Of a stretch of DNA of 64,000 bases, positions 41,903 through 49,162 are shown in pieces. Made by a program: the position numbers and the translations under genes. Within the stretch, counting starts at the first letter, position 1. Each line of letters starts with the position of its first letter. The DNA lies in contig NZ_BAABBV010000001.1 of the NCBI RefSeq assembly GCF_039538145.1, positions 1,240,001 to 1,304,000 of the forward strand, read 5' to 3'. The notes beneath the pieces are model-generated. The model worked only from the letters and a program-made list of their open reading frames with translations, was not told the DNA's origin and ran no database searches. This stretch comes from Gryllotalpicola daejeonensis (GTDB taxonomy: Bacteria > Actinomycetota > Actinomycetes > Actinomycetales > Microbacteriaceae).

Positions 41903-42508
41903 TTACTTGGCAGAGCAGCCGCTGCCGTCGGTGACGACCTTGAGGTGCATGTCGGACAGCGCCAGCGTGCCCGCCGTGGTGCTGTAGGCGACCTGCGAGA
42001 AGTTCTTCAGCGTGATGCCCTCGGAGTCCTGGGCGAAGTCGCCTGCGGAGCCCTTGGCGTTCGTCACGACCGAGGCCGCGTCGGTGCCGATGCGGATGTT
42101 GCTGAAGACCGCATCACCCTTGAGGTCGGTCATGCCGATCTGCAGGTTCTGCGCCTTCACCGGCGCGCCTTCCTTGTCGCCCGCCGTGATGACGAGGCCG
42201 ACCTTGCCCGCGGGCGTGTCAGTGACGACCGACTGGCACAGGTTCGCGATCGTCGCGGTGCCGATGTTGGCGATCGCGACCGGCACCTCTTTGCCGTCCT
42301 GCAGCTTGGCGACGCCGCCGTACTGCGAGAACGAGCTGCCGTCGAGCTCACTGCCGCCCATCGTGAAGGACTGGCCGGAGATCGAGAACGAGACCGGCAC
42401 GGCACCCTGCGCGACACCGCCCATGACGACCGCCGCTGCGATGCCCACCGGAACGGCGACCATCGCGATGCGCCCCCCGCGCGACTTCACGATGCTCTTG
42501 AAGTTCAT
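41903..42508 (-). CDS. DUF6230 family secreted/anchored protein
   Basis: A 201-residue protein with an N-terminal signal or anchor (SRGGRIAMVAVPVGIAAAVVMGGVAQG, 9-35) and an extracellular beta-rich domain. Two cysteines (LCQSV and SGCSAK) could form a disulfide. The family is known only as DUF6230 from actinobacteria and is usually paired with DUF6114. ATG at 42508 is preceded by AGGGGGAG. A good promoter with an overlapping operator lies upstream. Confidence 0.82.
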   Translation of the reverse strand: MNFKSIVKSRGGRIAMVAVPVGIAAAVVMGGVAQGAVPVSFSISGQSFTMGGSELDGSSFSQYGGVAKLQDGKEVPVAIANIGTATIANLCQSVVTDTPAGKVGLVITAGDKEGAPVKAQNLQIGMTDLKGDAVFSNIRIGTDAASVVTNAKGSAGDFAQDSEGITLKNFSQVAYSTTAGTLALSDMHLKVVTDGSGCSAK

Positions 42509-42559
42509 TGCTCCCCCTAAATGGAACTGGTGACAAGACCACTCTGTCCTGCCCCAATG

Positions 42560-42591
42560 AGGTTACAAGCCTATTGACAAACGGTCAAATA
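42560..42591 (-). promoter_or_regulatory. Promoter with overlapping TetR-type operator for DUF6230-DUF6114
   Basis: On the minus strand TTGACC (42588-42583) and TAACCT (42565-42560) are separated by 17 bases, an excellent sigma-70-type promoter. An inverted repeat, TATTGAC (42572-42578) and GTCAAATA (42584-42591), covers the -35 region. The TetR gene next door is the obvious candidate regulator. Confidence 0.65.
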
Positions 42592-42714
42592 AGAACCTCA
42601 GCGCGTGTCGCCGAATGCCGTCGGTGTGCTCGTGCCGCAACGCGGGAATGGGTCGATAAGCAGACCGATGTCGCGAAAGCATCCGTTCTATCGACCCAAA
42701 TCTGCGTATCGACT

Positions 42715-42786
42715 CAGCAACGCGACGCGGTCAGCCGGCGCAGCAACGCGACGCGGTCAGCCGGCGCAGCAACGCGACGCGGTCAG
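42715..42786. repeat. 26-base tandem repeat, three copies, from the tetR stop codon
   Basis: CAGCAACGCGACGCGGTCAG recurs at 42715, 42741 and 42767 with a period of 26. On the minus strand the array starts exactly at the TGA stop of the tetR gene and runs 70 bases downstream. Confidence 0.92.
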
Positions 42787-43388
42787 ACGCGCGACCGCGG
42801 CGAGACGAGCTCGACGACGGCGAGGCAGCTCTTCTCGAGGAAGCCCACGAGCTCGTCGCGGCCGAGCCCTTCGTTGACGGCGCCGTCGATGAGCGCCTGC
42901 TCGGCGAGCGACACCCAGGCGCGCAGCGCGATGTGCAGGCGCTCGTTCGTCTCGACGCCGAGCTCGCCGAACATGATCGACAGCCGCTCGGCCTGCGCCG
43001 AGCGCACCTCGTCGACGATCTCGCGCACAGTCTCGTCGCCCGAGGCCGCACCCCGCACGAGCGAGTAGAAGGTCTGCCGGTGATCGCGGGCGAAGGTGAC
43101 GAAGCGCTCAAGCGTGTCGTGCAGGCGCTCGGACGGAGCGAACTCGGGGTGCGGCTCAGTGGCGCGCATCAAGCTGTCGCGGGCCGCGCGCACGAGTTCG
43201 TGGTGCAGGCCCGTCTTCGAGCTGAAGTAGTAGAAGACCAGGCCGCGCGAGACACCGGCCTCCGCCGCGAGGAACTCGATCGTCACGTCTTCCAGCGGGC
43301 GATCTGCGAGCGCGTTCACTCCGAGGGCGATCAGCTGTTTGCGCCGCTCCTCTGGCGTCATCCGCGTGCGACGGTCGGTGCCTGGCAT
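42783..43388 (-). CDS. TetR family transcriptional regulator
   Basis: A 201-residue TetR regulator. The helix-turn-helix lies at about 14-60 (EERRKQLIALGVNALADRPLEDVTIEFLAAEAGVSRGLVFYYFSSKTGL in pieces: recognition helix SRGLVFYYF). The C-terminal ligand domain is helical and alanine-rich. It probably represses the DUF6230-DUF6114 pair, whose promoter carries an inverted repeat 190 bases downstream of its stop. ATG 43388 has AAGGG directly against it; the ATG nine codons later is an alternative. The last codon borders a 26-base tandem array. Confidence 0.9.
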   Translation of the reverse strand: MPGTDRRTRMTPEERRKQLIALGVNALADRPLEDVTIEFLAAEAGVSRGLVFYYFSSKTGLHHELVRAARDSLMRATEPHPEFAPSERLHDTLERFVTFARDHRQTFYSLVRGAASGDETVREIVDEVRSAQAERLSIMFGELGVETNERLHIALRAWVSLAEQALIDGAVNEGLGRDELVGFLEKSCLAVVELVSPRSRV

Positions 43389-43453
43389 CCCTTGAGACTA
43401 CCGAGAGGCGGGTGAGCGGACGCGTGACGCATCCGTCACCCGCCGAACCCGGG

Positions 43454-44014
43454 TCACTCGCAGATGATGTCGCCGGGCGCAGGCGCGCTGATGTCGACGG
43501 GCTGGCCCGCGGCGAGCGCAGCGCGGATCTCGGCGACCAGCTCGTCGACCGGGTTCGCGATGTCGAAGACGCCGCCGCGCTCGTCGGCGCCCAGCGGCTC
43601 GAGGGTCGCGAGCTGCGAGTCGAGCAGCGTCGTCGGCATGTACTCGTGGTGGCGCCCCGCAAGCCGCGCGGCGAGCAGCTCATGCGTGCCGTTCAGCAGC
43701 GCGAAATAGGCGTCTGGCGCGTACTCGCGCAGCAGGTCGCGATAGGCCCGCTTGAGCGACGAGCACGCGATGATGACGCCGTCGCCGACGGCCAGCCGCT
43801 CGCCCACGCGGCGCAGCCAGGGCCAGCGGTCGTCGTCGGTGAGCGGGATTCCCGCGGCCATCTTCTCTTTGTTGGCTGCGGGGTGAAGGTCGTCGCCGTC
43901 GATGAAGATGCGACCGGATGCCGCAGCGAGGCGGTCGCCCACGGTGCTCTTGCCGGAGCCGCTCACGCCCATGAGGACTACGGGTTGAAGTGTTACGGGC
44001 GCCGCGTTTTCCAT
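43454..44014 (-). CDS. gntK: Gluconokinase
   Basis: A 186-residue GntK-type kinase of usual size. P-loop MGVSGSGKSTV at 15-25, IFIDGDDLHPAANKEKMAAGIPLTDDDRWPWLRRVGERL, ACSSLKRAYRDLLRE and ARLAGRHHEYMPTTLLDSQLATLEPL are typical. It phosphorylates D-gluconate to 6-phosphogluconate, the substrate of the divergent gnd gene. Only 27 bases separate the two starts, so their promoters must overlap, and neither has a ribosome binding site. Confidence 0.95.
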   Translation of the reverse strand: MENAAPVTLQPVVLMGVSGSGKSTVGDRLAAASGRIFIDGDDLHPAANKEKMAAGIPLTDDDRWPWLRRVGERLAVGDGVIIACSSLKRAYRDLLREYAPDAYFALLNGTHELLAARLAGRHHEYMPTTLLDSQLATLEPLGADERGGVFDIANPVDELVAEIRAALAAGQPVDISAPAPGDIICE

Positions 44015-44028
44015 ACGTCTATCTTGGC

Positions 44029-44034
44029 TAGTGT
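44029..44034 (+). promoter_or_regulatory. -10 box (TAGTGT) for leaderless gnd mRNA
   Basis: TAGTGT ends seven bases before the gnd ATG at 44042, inside the 27-base gap shared with divergent gntK. Confidence 0.5.
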
Positions 44035-44041
44035 TAGCGCC

Positions 44042-45505
44042 ATGACAGAGCAGTCCGTGGCAAATATCGGTGTCGTCGGCCTTGCGGTGATGGGATCGAA
44101 CCTCGCGCGCAACCTGGCCTCTCGTGAGGGGAACACCGTCGCGGTGTTCAACCGTTCGTGGGAGCGCACCGAGACGCTGATCACCGAGCACCCCGAGGCC
44201 GGCTTCGTCGCCGCCCACGACTACGAGGAGTTCGCGGCGTCGCTCTCGAAGCCGCGCACCGCGATCATCATGGTGCAGGCCGGCAAGGGCACGGATGCCG
44301 TCATCGAAGAGCTGACGAAGGTGTTCGAGCCCGGCGACATCATCGTCGACGGCGGCAACGCGAACTTCCACGACACGATCCGCCGCGAGCAGGCCATCCG
44401 CGAGACCGGCATCCACTTCGTCGGCACCGGCATCTCGGGCGGCGAAGAGGGCGCGCTCAACGGCCCGTCGATCATGCCCGGCGGCTCGGTCGAGTCCTAC
44501 GAGACGCTCGGCCCGATCCTCGCGTCGATCGCAGCGCGCGCCGAAGACGGCGAGCCGTGCGTGACCCACGTCGGCACCGACGGCGCCGGCCACTTCGTCA
44601 AGATGGTCCACAACGGCATCGAGTACGCCGACATGCAGCTCATCGCCGAGGCCTACGACCTGATCCGCCGCGGCACGGGCAAGACCCCCGCCGAGATCGC
44701 CGACATCTTCGACGAGTGGAACAAGGGCGACCTCGAGTCGTACCTGATCGAGATCACCGCAGAGGTGCTGCGCCAGACCGACGCAGAGACCGGCAAGCCG
44801 CTGGTCGACGTCATCCTCGACGCGGCGGGCGCCAAGGGAACCGGCGCGTGGACCGTGCAGAACGCGCTCGACCTGGGCGTCCCCGTCTCCGGCATCGCCG
44901 AGGCCGTGTTCGCCCGCTCGCTGTCGTCGAAGGCGGCGCAGCGCGCGGCGGCCGCCGGCGTGCTGCCCGGCCCCGACAGCGAGGACTGGAAGCCGAGCGA
45001 CCCCGACGCCTTCATCGAAGACGTGCGCCAGGCGCTCTACGCCTCGAAGATCATCGCCTACTCGCAGGGCTTCGACGAGATCATCGCCGGCGCCGAGCAG
45101 TTCGGGTGGGACATCAAGAAGGGCGAGATCGCGAAGATCTGGCGCGCGGGCTGCATCATCCGCGCGCGCTTCCTCGGCCGCATCACCGAGGCATACGCCG
45201 AAGACGACAACCTCGTCGCGCTCGTGCTCGCGCCGTACTTCCGCGACGCGGTCACGAACGCGCAGGGGGCCTGGCGCCGCGTCGTCGTGTCGGCCGCCGA
45301 GGCAGGCATCCCCAGCCCTGCGTTCTCGTCCTCGCTCGCGTACTACGACGGCCTGCGCGCCGAGCGCCTGCCGGCCGCCCTCGTGCAAGGCCAGCGCGAC
45401 TTCTTCGGCGCGCACACCTACAAGCGCGTCGACAAGGACGGCATCTTCCACACCCTGTGGTCGGGCGACCGCAGCGAGATCGAGACCGAGCCGAGCTGGC
45501 ACTGA
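44042..45505 (+). CDS. gnd: 6-phosphogluconate dehydrogenase, decarboxylating
   Basis: A 487-residue, NADP-type long-form Gnd. NIGVVGLAVMGSNLARNLA is the dinucleotide motif; IIVDGGNANFHDTIRRE, GTGISGGEEGALNGPSIMPGG and the catalytic segment GAGHFVKMVHNGIEYADMQLIAEAYD are all present, with the active-site Lys in VKMVHNGIEY. The C-terminal tail TLWSGDRSEIETEPSWH closes the partner's site. It oxidises 6-phosphogluconate to ribulose 5-phosphate and CO2. It is divergent from gntK and convergent with the ClC gene across a repeat array. Confidence 0.98.
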   Translation: MTEQSVANIGVVGLAVMGSNLARNLASREGNTVAVFNRSWERTETLITEHPEAGFVAAHDYEEFAASLSKPRTAIIMVQAGKGTDAVIEELTKVFEPGDIIVDGGNANFHDTIRREQAIRETGIHFVGTGISGGEEGALNGPSIMPGGSVESYETLGPILASIAARAEDGEPCVTHVGTDGAGHFVKMVHNGIEYADMQLIAEAYDLIRRGTGKTPAEIADIFDEWNKGDLESYLIEITAEVLRQTDAETGKPLVDVILDAAGAKGTGAWTVQNALDLGVPVSGIAEAVFARSLSSKAAQRAAAAGVLPGPDSEDWKPSDPDAFIEDVRQALYASKIIAYSQGFDEIIAGAEQFGWDIKKGEIAKIWRAGCIIRARFLGRITEAYAEDDNLVALVLAPYFRDAVTNAQGAWRRVVVSAAEAGIPSPAFSSSLAYYDGLRAERLPAALVQGQRDFFGAHTYKRVDKDGIFHTLWSGDRSEIETEPSWH

Positions 45506-45521
45506 CCTGCGGCTAACGCAT

Positions 45522-45580
45522 CGAGTACGCAGTACTCGCGCCTAAACCTTCGGGTTCCGCGCGAGTACTGCGTACTCGCG
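45522..45580. repeat. Inverted pair of palindromic repeat CGAGTAC-NNN-GTACTCG
   Basis: Copies at 45522-45538 (centre GCA) and 45562-45578 (centre TGC) are mutual inverses. Together they form a stem of about 20 pairs with an 18-base loop, between the stops of convergent gnd and ClC genes. Same family as 793-892. Confidence 0.88.
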
Positions 45581-45581
45581 G

Positions 45582-46838
45582 TTAGAGGTCGAGGACCTTC
45601 TGGTTCCGGTCCTCGCGGTGCTCAAGCAGGCGGCGCATCAGTACCGAGCCTGCGACCGCGATGCCCAGAGGGGCGAGGAACTCGGGTGAGGCATCGGTCA
45701 GCTCGAACACGATCGCGAGCGCCATGAGGGGCGCCTTCTGACTCGAGGCGAGCAGCGCCGCTCCCCCGATGATCGCGAACGCCGCGACCGACGACCCGGG
45801 CCAGAGGAGCGCCCAGCCGATGCCGATCGCAGCACCTGCAGCCGCGCCCAGCGCGATCGCCGGCTGCAGCACGCCGCCTGCCGCGCCCGAGCGGATGGTC
45901 AGCAGCGTCAGGACCGACTTGGCGGCGAATCCGATCACCAGCACACCGAGAGCCGTCCAGTCCGTCGTGTTGAACGCGAACTGGCCGAGCGCGCGCCCGT
46001 TGCCCATGATCTGCGGCACCCAGATGCTGACGATGGCGACGACGACGGATGCCGCAGGCAGCAGCCACAGGATGGGAAGACCGGCCGGCTTGCGGCGCTC
46101 GGCCCACGCCGTCCAGTGCGCGAACCAGTATCCGAGGAAGCCGAACAGCGGGCCGAAGATCAGGGCGAAGGCGGCGAGCGACCAGGAGCTTTCCGCGCCG
46201 TGCACCGCGTAGAAGGCGTGGCCGCCTTCGACGATGCTCGCGACGGCGGCGGCGAGCGCAGAAGCGCCGAGCGCGAGGCCGATCGCCTCGAGCGACAGCT
46301 CGGCCAGCAGGATCTCGACGGTGAACAGCGCTCCGGCCAACGGCACGTCGTAGACCCCGGCGAGGCCGGCCCCGGCCGCCGCGGCGACGATGAGGGTGCG
46401 CTCGCGCGGGTCGAGGCCGAAGAGGCGGCTGAAACTCTGGCCGATCAGGGCACCGAGCTCGCGCGGGGCGACCTCGCGGCCGACCGGCGCGCCGGCGCCG
46501 ACGATGAAGACCTGCAGCGCGGCGTGCACGATCGTCTGCCACCACGGCATCTGCGACCCCGTGACCGCCTTCTGCACACTCGGAACCGCGCGTGCCCGCG
46601 TGCGCAGCAGCCACCACACGACTGCGGCGATGCAGCAGGCGACGATGACCGAGACGAACCGGCGCCAGACCGGCGCGCCGACCGCCCCCGGGCGACTCGG
46701 GTCTTCGAAGAAGCCGAACGCGAGCGTCTCGACGCCGCGAAAGAACAGCGTGACGAGCCCCGCCATGACACCGACGAGCACCCCGACGATCAGGATGACG
46801 AGCGCGAGGCGCACAATGCGTCGGGCGGCGGCGGGCAT
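45582..46838 (-). CDS. ClC family chloride channel/transporter
   Basis: A 418-residue ClC protein with about 10-12 helices. The gating region GAGAPVGREVAPRELGALIGQ (about 112-132) keeps the key Glu (GREVAP); the first selectivity motif GSGIP appears only as a weaker match. The segments GVYDVPLAGALFTVEILL and TIRSGAAGGVLQPAIALGA form the middle and C-terminal conserved blocks. No CBS domains follow. It probably exchanges Cl- for H+ across the membrane. The ATG at 46838 is used; an upstream open frame would overlap the next gene. Confidence 0.88.
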   Translation of the reverse strand: MPAAARRIVRLALVILIVGVLVGVMAGLVTLFFRGVETLAFGFFEDPSRPGAVGAPVWRRFVSVIVACCIAAVVWWLLRTRARAVPSVQKAVTGSQMPWWQTIVHAALQVFIVGAGAPVGREVAPRELGALIGQSFSRLFGLDPRERTLIVAAAAGAGLAGVYDVPLAGALFTVEILLAELSLEAIGLALGASALAAAVASIVEGGHAFYAVHGAESSWSLAAFALIFGPLFGFLGYWFAHWTAWAERRKPAGLPILWLLPAASVVVAIVSIWVPQIMGNGRALGQFAFNTTDWTALGVLVIGFAAKSVLTLLTIRSGAAGGVLQPAIALGAAAGAAIGIGWALLWPGSSVAAFAIIGGAALLASSQKAPLMALAIVFELTDASPEFLAPLGIAVAGSVLMRRLLEHREDRNQKVLDL

Positions 46839-46848
46839 GCCTTCGACG

Positions 46849-47370
46849 TTAGCGGGTGAAAGCGCTCCGCCAGGGGCCGCCCTGCAGACGCGACGAGATG
46901 TATTCGAACCAGTCGTTGGGGATGAGCTGTCCGGGAAGGATGACGAATGCGCCAGTGACCTGACGTGCCACGACGAAGTCGCCGACACGCCGAAGCGTGC
47001 GGAACGCGGCGAAGAGCACCGTCGAGTCGCCGAGGGGCGTCACAATGCGTGCGGTTCCGGGCGTGAACCCCATCGCGTAACGGGCACCGCTCGGGAATAG
47101 CTTCTTCGTCGCGCGCAGCAGCAGCACGCGGGTCAATAACACGACGAAAATCGGTATGCAGAACATGAATGCGCCGACCGCGATACCAAAACCGTCTTCA
47201 GCGAGGATCGACCCGATAAGAGGGAACAGCGCCGCGAGTTCGAGAATGGCGAGCACCACGATCACGAACGGTCGAAAGATCTGAACTCTCAACAAGCTGG
47301 TCGCTGCGCCGCGTGCGGTGTTCTCATCTGCGGTGAACTCGTAGTGGAGAGCCACCGTCGCATCCGTCAT
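46849..47370 (-). CDS. YcxB-like membrane protein
   Basis: A 173-residue protein with two membrane segments (about 31-55 and 60-88), then a cytoplasmic beta-rich domain ending with VILPGQLIPNDWFEYISSRL, the pattern seen in YcxB-like proteins. Function unknown. The ATG at 47370 has GGAAGGG six bases upstream. It ends 10 bases before the ClC gene start and may be co-transcribed with it. Confidence 0.75.
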   Translation of the reverse strand: MTDATVALHYEFTADENTARGAATSLLRVQIFRPFVIVVLAILELAALFPLIGSILAEDGFGIAVGAFMFCIPIFVVLLTRVLLLRATKKLFPSGARYAMGFTPGTARIVTPLGDSTVLFAAFRTLRRVGDFVVARQVTGAFVILPGQLIPNDWFEYISSRLQGGPWRSAFTR

Positions 47371-47399
47371 AGCGGCCCTTCCTCGTGAGCTGATTCACG

Positions 47400-47446
47400 T
47401 TACTGGCTGACCCGGCGCAGAGCCAGTACCTCGAAGTGGGACTGCG
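47400..47446 (-). pseudogene. Remnant of an RNA methyltransferase 3' end
   Basis: Read on the minus strand these bases encode TQSHFEVLALRRVSQ and a TAA, closely matching the true C terminus of the methyltransferase gene upstream (HTSHFETLVLLERA, stop at 47822). The fragment directly follows the stop of the 120-residue hypothetical gene. It looks like a leftover C-terminal end, displaced by insertion of that gene, or a short duplication. Confidence 0.5.
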
Positions 47447-47809
47447 TCACCGACGGCGGAGCGTTGGCGGTGCGGGCCATGGCAGGTGCCAGACGGCACG
47501 ACGGCGACCTGGCATGACCGCACTCGCCGATCCGTACTCGTCGTCCTCCACCACGATTCCGTCGGCGGACACCTCGGAGATCCGCACTGCCGCCCAGCCG
47601 CCATCGCGATCGATCTCCCAACGATCGGCGAGGAACCCGATGCCGAGCTCGTCGAGCGCCGCCTCGGCGCGGTCCAGATCGAGGGGCGCGGCTGCAGCAT
47701 CGCGACCGAGCAGATCCACCGGCACCCATCCCTCGCCCTCCGGCCGCAGCCAGCCGACGAGCTCGCGGTCGGAGCGACGGAACTCGAGCCAGTCGGCAGG
47801 GACGGTCAT
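47447..47809 (-). CDS. Hypothetical protein
   Basis: A 120-residue soluble acidic protein, with no family that I recognise. The composition and alternation (GWLRPEGEGWVPVDLLGR, WEIDRDGGWAAVRISEVSADGIVVEDD) suggest a small beta-rich domain. GC3 bias supports coding. ATG 47809 has no good SD, but it begins 12 bases after the methyltransferase stop and may be coupled. It is flanked on both sides by related C-terminal methyltransferase sequence. Confidence 0.7.
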   Translation of the reverse strand: MTVPADWLEFRRSDRELVGWLRPEGEGWVPVDLLGRDAAAAPLDLDRAEAALDELGIGFLADRWEIDRDGGWAAVRISEVSADGIVVEDDEYGSASAVMPGRRRAVWHLPWPAPPTLRRR

Positions 47810-47821
47810 CGCACCAGCTTG

Positions 47822-49162
47822 TCAGGCGCGCTCGAGCAGAACCAGCGTCTCGAAGTGGGAGGTGTGCGGGAACATGTCGAAGACCTGGGCACGCACCGGT
47901 GTGAGGGTGGGCATCGCCGCGAGGTCGCGCGCGAGTGATTCCGCGTTGCAGCTCGAGTAGAGCACGTGGTTCACGCCGCTGGATTCGAGCCAGGCTGCGA
48001 GGTCGGGGCCGATTCCGCGACGGGGCGGGTTCACGACGACCAGACCGGGCGCGGATTCCCGTTGCCGCGCCCACTGCGTGGCATCCGCCGCAATGAAAAT
48101 CGCATCGAGATCGAGGGATGCCGCGGCCATCGCCGCGGATGCGACGGCGTCTTCGCTGAGCTCGACGCCGGTCACGCGCTGGGAAGGGGTCTCGATACGC
48201 TCGGCTTCGCGCGAGCTACTCGACCAGCGGGGGGCGAGTGCGCGGGCGAGATGGAGGGCGAATCCGCCGACACCGCAGTAGAGGTCCCACACGGTGTCAG
48301 GTTCGAACTCGGCGGCCCAGGCGGCACCCGTCGCGTAGAGACGCGCGGCGATGTCGTTGTTCGTCTGCACGAAGCTGCGCGGCAACAGGCGCAGGGTCAC
48401 GTCGTCGAACGGCAGCTCGAGGGCGTTCTCGTCGGTCAGGGCGACCTCTTCCTCGCCCTCGAGCACGGCCTTGTGCTCAGGCAGCAGGTTCACGGTGACG
48501 ACGCGCAGCTGAGGCAGCTCGGCGCGCAGCGTGGGCAGATGCTTGCGGATCCGCGCAATGGATTCCGTCGAGCGCAGCACGAACCGCAGCATCAGCTCGC
48601 CGCGCGCGTTCGCGGTGACGATCAGGTACTTCAGCTCTCCGCGGCGCGCAGGGATGTCATAGGGAACGAGCCGTGCGGTCGTGATGAAAGCGGCGAGGGA
48701 CGGCAGCACCCCGCGGATCGACGGGGCCACGATCGGGCAGCCTTCGAGATCGACGCCGTGCTGATCAGTGTCGAGGATGCCGAGGGTGGGGGCATCCGTC
48801 GTACCGCCGATCACCAGCTTCGCCTTCGTGCGGAAGCCGCCCACCTCGCTCGCCGCAGGCGCGAGCCAGTCGATGCTCTGCCTGTGGGGAGCGGCGAACG
48901 GGTCGATCAGCTCGCGAGCGCGGGCCTGCTTCGCCGCCAGCTGGTCTGCGTAGGCGACGTCGAGCAGCGAGCACGAGCGGCAGATGCCGGCGTCGAAGTA
49001 GCCGCAGGGAAGGGCGATCGAGACGCGGTGGTCTCCATTCGCCCTCGGCGAGTCGACCACCGAGCCGCCGTGCGAGTCGACCAGCGGAAGCTGGTTATGC
49101 GGCGCTGTGCTTGTCTTCGACGGCTTCGCCGTCGAGTTGGCCACGGGCCTATGCCGCCCCAT
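47822..49162 (-). CDS. TrmA/RlmC-type 23S rRNA (uracil-C5) methyltransferase
   Basis: A class I RNA methyltransferase with the Fe-S cysteines C53, C61, C64 (CGYFDAGICRSC) and C142 (EGCPI), the SAM motif WDLYCGVGGFAL at 292-303, NPPRRG at 378-383 and the catalytic cysteine C405 in YSSCNAESL. It methylates uracil in 23S rRNA or tRNA. Two oddities: residues 311-329 are encoded by a palindromic repeat placed between the first two elements of the Rossmann fold, and residues 1-46 come from a second repeat-rich stretch, so the true start may be internal (for example GTG at 49060). The ATG at 49162 overlaps prs. Confidence 0.82.
   Translation of the reverse strand: MGRHRPVANSTAKPSKTSTAPHNQLPLVDSHGGSVVDSPRANGDHRVSIALPCGYFDAGICRSCSLLDVAYADQLAAKQARARELIDPFAAPHRQSIDWLAPAASEVGGFRTKAKLVIGGTTDAPTLGILDTDQHGVDLEGCPIVAPSIRGVLPSLAAFITTARLVPYDIPARRGELKYLIVTANARGELMLRFVLRSTESIARIRKHLPTLRAELPQLRVVTVNLLPEHKAVLEGEEEVALTDENALELPFDDVTLRLLPRSFVQTNNDIAARLYATGAAWAAEFEPDTVWDLYCGVGGFALHLARALAPRWSSSSREAERIETPSQRVTGVELSEDAVASAAMAAASLDLDAIFIAADATQWARQRESAPGLVVVNPPRRGIGPDLAAWLESSGVNHVLYSSCNAESLARDLAAMPTLTPVRAQVFDMFPHTSHFETLVLLERA
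48188..48230. repeat. Palindromic repeat inside the methyltransferase gene
   Basis: A 43-base element starting GGTCTCGATACGC and ending ACTCGACCAGCGG lies in frame within the coding sequence. Its ends resemble those of the element at 49027-49087, and its middle (CTCGGCTTCGC) also occurs near 8655. Confidence 0.65.
49027..49087. repeat. Second palindromic element at the methyltransferase 5' end
   Basis: GGTGGTC (49027-49033) and GACCACC (49055-49061) form an inverted repeat, followed by CGAGTCGACCAGCGG (49073-49087), which shares the core GTCGACCAGCGG-like end with the element at 48188-48230. Confidence 0.55.

Noticed and set aside
42715..42786. 26-base repeats, checked as a CRISPR or iteron array
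   Set aside because: Direct contiguous tandem units without spacers, starting at a stop codon; no replication gene nearby.
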